From Halorubrum aquaticum (GTDB lineage Archaea > Halobacteriota > Halobacteria > Halobacteriales > Haloferacaceae): a stretch of DNA of 64,000 nt. The stretch spans positions 20,103 to 84,102 of the forward strand of contig NZ_FOPZ01000015.1 in NCBI RefSeq assembly GCF_900113615.1. Direction: 5' to 3'. Below, piece by piece: positions 62,771 to 64,000 of the stretch. The notes under the pieces were generated by a model. The model saw only the letters and a list, made by a program, of their open reading frames with translations. It was not told the origin of the DNA and searched no databases. The position numbers and the translations under genes are program-made. Position 1 is the stretch's first letter. The number at the start of each line of letters is the position of its first letter.

Positions 62771-63778
62771 TCAGGCACTCACCTCTGGTGGATCGTACAC
62801 CTCCGTGCGATCAAGCATATGGAAGATCGACACGAGCAGTTTTCGCGCCGTTGCGACAATCGCTATCTGGTGGTTCTTCCGCTGTTTCAATCGAGCGTAG
62901 AACCGTTCAAGATACGGATCGTTACACCGGTGAACCGCTGTTTGAACACACTGAACGAGGATCCAGCGTAAGTCTCCACTTCCGCGCTTCGAGATCGATC
63001 CTTCCGTCCGCGAGTCGCCTGACTCGCGGACGACCGGATCCAATCCCGCGTAACTCACCACCTGCTTTGCCTCGTCGAACCGGTCGATCTCACCGATCTC
63101 CGAGGTGATTAGCAGCGATGAGTAGAAACTCACGCCCGGAATCGTCATCAACAGCTGCGTCTCCTCGAGAGACGCAGCGGTTTCCTCGATCAACGATTCG
63201 AGTTCTTCTATTTGAGCGGTTAACTCGTCGATGATCGAGAGGAACGACTCCATCAACTGATCGCCGACCACACCGAGCGAGACATCCTCGCCGGCGAGGA
63301 TGTCTCGCCCGTTCACACTGAACGGATCCCAATCGTAGGTGATCCCGTGTTTGTCGAGCAGGGCGTGGACTTCGTTTTTGAAGTCCGTGCGCTTTTCGAC
63401 GAGTCTCTTCCGGCCGCGCACAAGTGCGCGGCGCTCTCGGAGCTCTTCGGACGGGACGTAACTCTCAGCGATCATGCCGGCTCGGCGAAGTTGCGCAAGC
63501 AACTTCGCGTCGAGCCGGTCGTTTTTCACCTCAGCATAGCCGATCGCCTTGGTTTGGGTAGGATCTGCGACAACCACGTCGAGGTGTTCGTCGAGGGTGT
63601 CGTAGACCGTGTAGTAGTTGCTGGTTGCTTCGAGCGCCGCTTTGGCTCCAGCGTATTCTTCGGCAACGTCGTCGAGATTCGCGTTTTTGACGCGAATCTC
63701 TTCGACGACCTCGGCATCGTCGTCCAAAACAGCGACGTGCGACTCATCTTTATGAAGGTCGATTCCGAGGTAGTACAT
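62771..63778 (-). CDS. IS110-family transposase (DEDD)
   Basis: 335 residues from ATG 63778; the 13 extra upstream codons of the frame were dropped because homologues begin near MYYLGIDLHKD. The RuvC-like DEDD domain shows Asp in LGIDLHKDESHVAVLD, Glu in ALEATSNYYTVYDTL, and the Asp pair in VADPTQTKAIGYAEVKNDRLDAKLLAQL. The C-terminal Transposase_20 domain shows TIPGVSFYSSLLITSEIGEIDRFDEAKQVVSYAGLDP and the catalytic-Ser region EGSISKRGSGDLRW. Full length and uninterrupted, so possibly active. Confidence 0.95.
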   Translation of the reverse strand: MYYLGIDLHKDESHVAVLDDDAEVVEEIRVKNANLDDVAEEYAGAKAALEATSNYYTVYDTLDEHLDVVVADPTQTKAIGYAEVKNDRLDAKLLAQLRRAGMIAESYVPSEELRERRALVRGRKRLVEKRTDFKNEVHALLDKHGITYDWDPFSVNGRDILAGEDVSLGVVGDQLMESFLSIIDELTAQIEELESLIEETAASLEETQLLMTIPGVSFYSSLLITSEIGEIDRFDEAKQVVSYAGLDPVVRESGDSRTEGSISKRGSGDLRWILVQCVQTAVHRCNDPYLERFYARLKQRKNHQIAIVATARKLLVSIFHMLDRTEVYDPPEVSA

Positions 63779-64000
63779 GGTTCCTGTGAGGCGGTTTGTG
63801 CGTGAAGGGAGCCACACCTATTCGGGTTCGCCGCCCGGATGCTGACGGCATCCGGGCGGCCTCCCATGATAGTGCGTCCTTGGCAGGTAGGCCAATCAGA
63901 GCCACGCGTTCTATGACGCTGTTGAATCATCGGCCTTTGACCGCCCCAGTGCCTCTTCACGCACGCTGGGGACTTAGCAGGCTTTCATCCCATCAGAGCC

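Larger units (their letters stand above)
62567..63988 (-). mobile_element. IS110-family (IS1111-like) insertion sequence
   Basis: Bounded by 14-bp perfect inverted repeats, atgaaagcctgcta at 62567-62580 and tagcaggctttcat at 63975-63988, about 1.42 kb apart. One transposase gene lies between. About 185-190 bases of noncoding DNA at each side hold strong hairpins: gagggccgccgagccggcggccctc (62748-62772) after the gene and gccgcccggatgc-tgacg-gcatccgggcggc (63831-63861) before it. Subterminal inverted repeats are a mark of the IS1111 subgroup. Exact outer ends cannot be fixed. Confidence 0.7.
31110..64000. other. Low-GC accessory/defence island (left boundary at secY)
   Basis: GC content and codon third positions fall visibly immediately after secY, and every gene from the integrase on is accessory: recombinase, repressor-like protein, DISARM components, restriction-type nucleases, methyltransferases, GHKL ATPase and a transposase. 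The right boundary was not reached; no core gene reappears before 64,000. An extrachromosomal or integrated viral origin for the first three genes is plausible from their type. Confidence 0.75.

Noticed and set aside
31110..64000. CRISPR array or cas genes in the island
   Set aside because: No regularly spaced repeats and no Cas motifs were seen; the CARF-like protein at 14579 lies in the core region and is not Cas-linked.

Overview
The window comes from a GC-rich haloarchaeon (class Halobacteria, probably Halorubrum or a near relative). The evidence is the acidic proteins, the archaeal gene set (archaeal-type PyrH, class I LysRS, CofD, RNase P component 1), the mostly leaderless genes with a TATA-like box about 27 nt upstream, and the complete archaeal S10/spc ribosomal-protein cluster in its usual haloarchaeal order. 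The genus is an inference. Positions 1-31,109 are chromosomal core. Positions 31,110-64,000 have visibly lower GC content and form an accessory island. CORE: a coupled minus-strand operon (cofD, a dihydrouridine-synthase-like gene and a CitG-family gene running off the left edge); an isoaspartyl peptidase and a membrane glycosyltransferase in divergent orientation; icd; a 44-residue zinc-ribbon gene not previously easy to see; a histidine kinase; a minus-strand pyrH-lysS-zinc ribbon operon; a carboxyltransferase coupled to a peroxiredoxin-like protein without cysteine; tRNA-Gly(GCC) with partial 3' copies beside it; a winged-helix regulator; a DUF6293/HFX_2341-type CARF-like regulator; a sulfite-oxidase-like membrane protein; then a SPOUT RNA methyltransferase followed by uL3 through SecY (24 consecutive genes). 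A family of GC-rich intergenic repeats occurs three times. ISLAND: right after secY, where haloarchaea usually carry adk, a tyrosine integrase and its partner gene begin a block of foreign character. A winged-helix repressor-like gene and a divergent DNA-binding candidate follow. Then comes a class-2-like DISARM locus: drmE-like 1, an 810-residue protein built of tandem beta-repeats, drmE-like 2, drmA helicase, drmB (DUF1998) and drmC (PLD). The DISARM-type C5 methyltransferase (drmMII) lies 8 kb further on. The intervening DNA holds a DUF262-HNH-AlbA fusion, a two-gene unit with a PIN-like nuclease, and a minus-strand three-gene operon with a GHKL (MORC/MutL-like) ATPase. Downstream of drmMII are a T:G-mismatch-type DNA glycosylase interrupted by a UAG codon in its Fe-S loop, a divergent cytosine-methyltransferase-like gene coupled to a GIY-YIG nuclease-like gene, two orphan genes, and an IS110-family (IS1111-like) insertion sequence at the right edge. 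HOW IT FITS TOGETHER: the island reads as stacked anti-virus modules delivered or maintained by site-specific integration. The best candidates for something undescribed are the duplicated-drmE plus beta-repeat protein arrangement, the GHKL three-gene operon facing a C5 methyltransferase, and the methyltransferase-like/GIY-YIG pair. All functional statements rest on reading motifs; no database search was possible.
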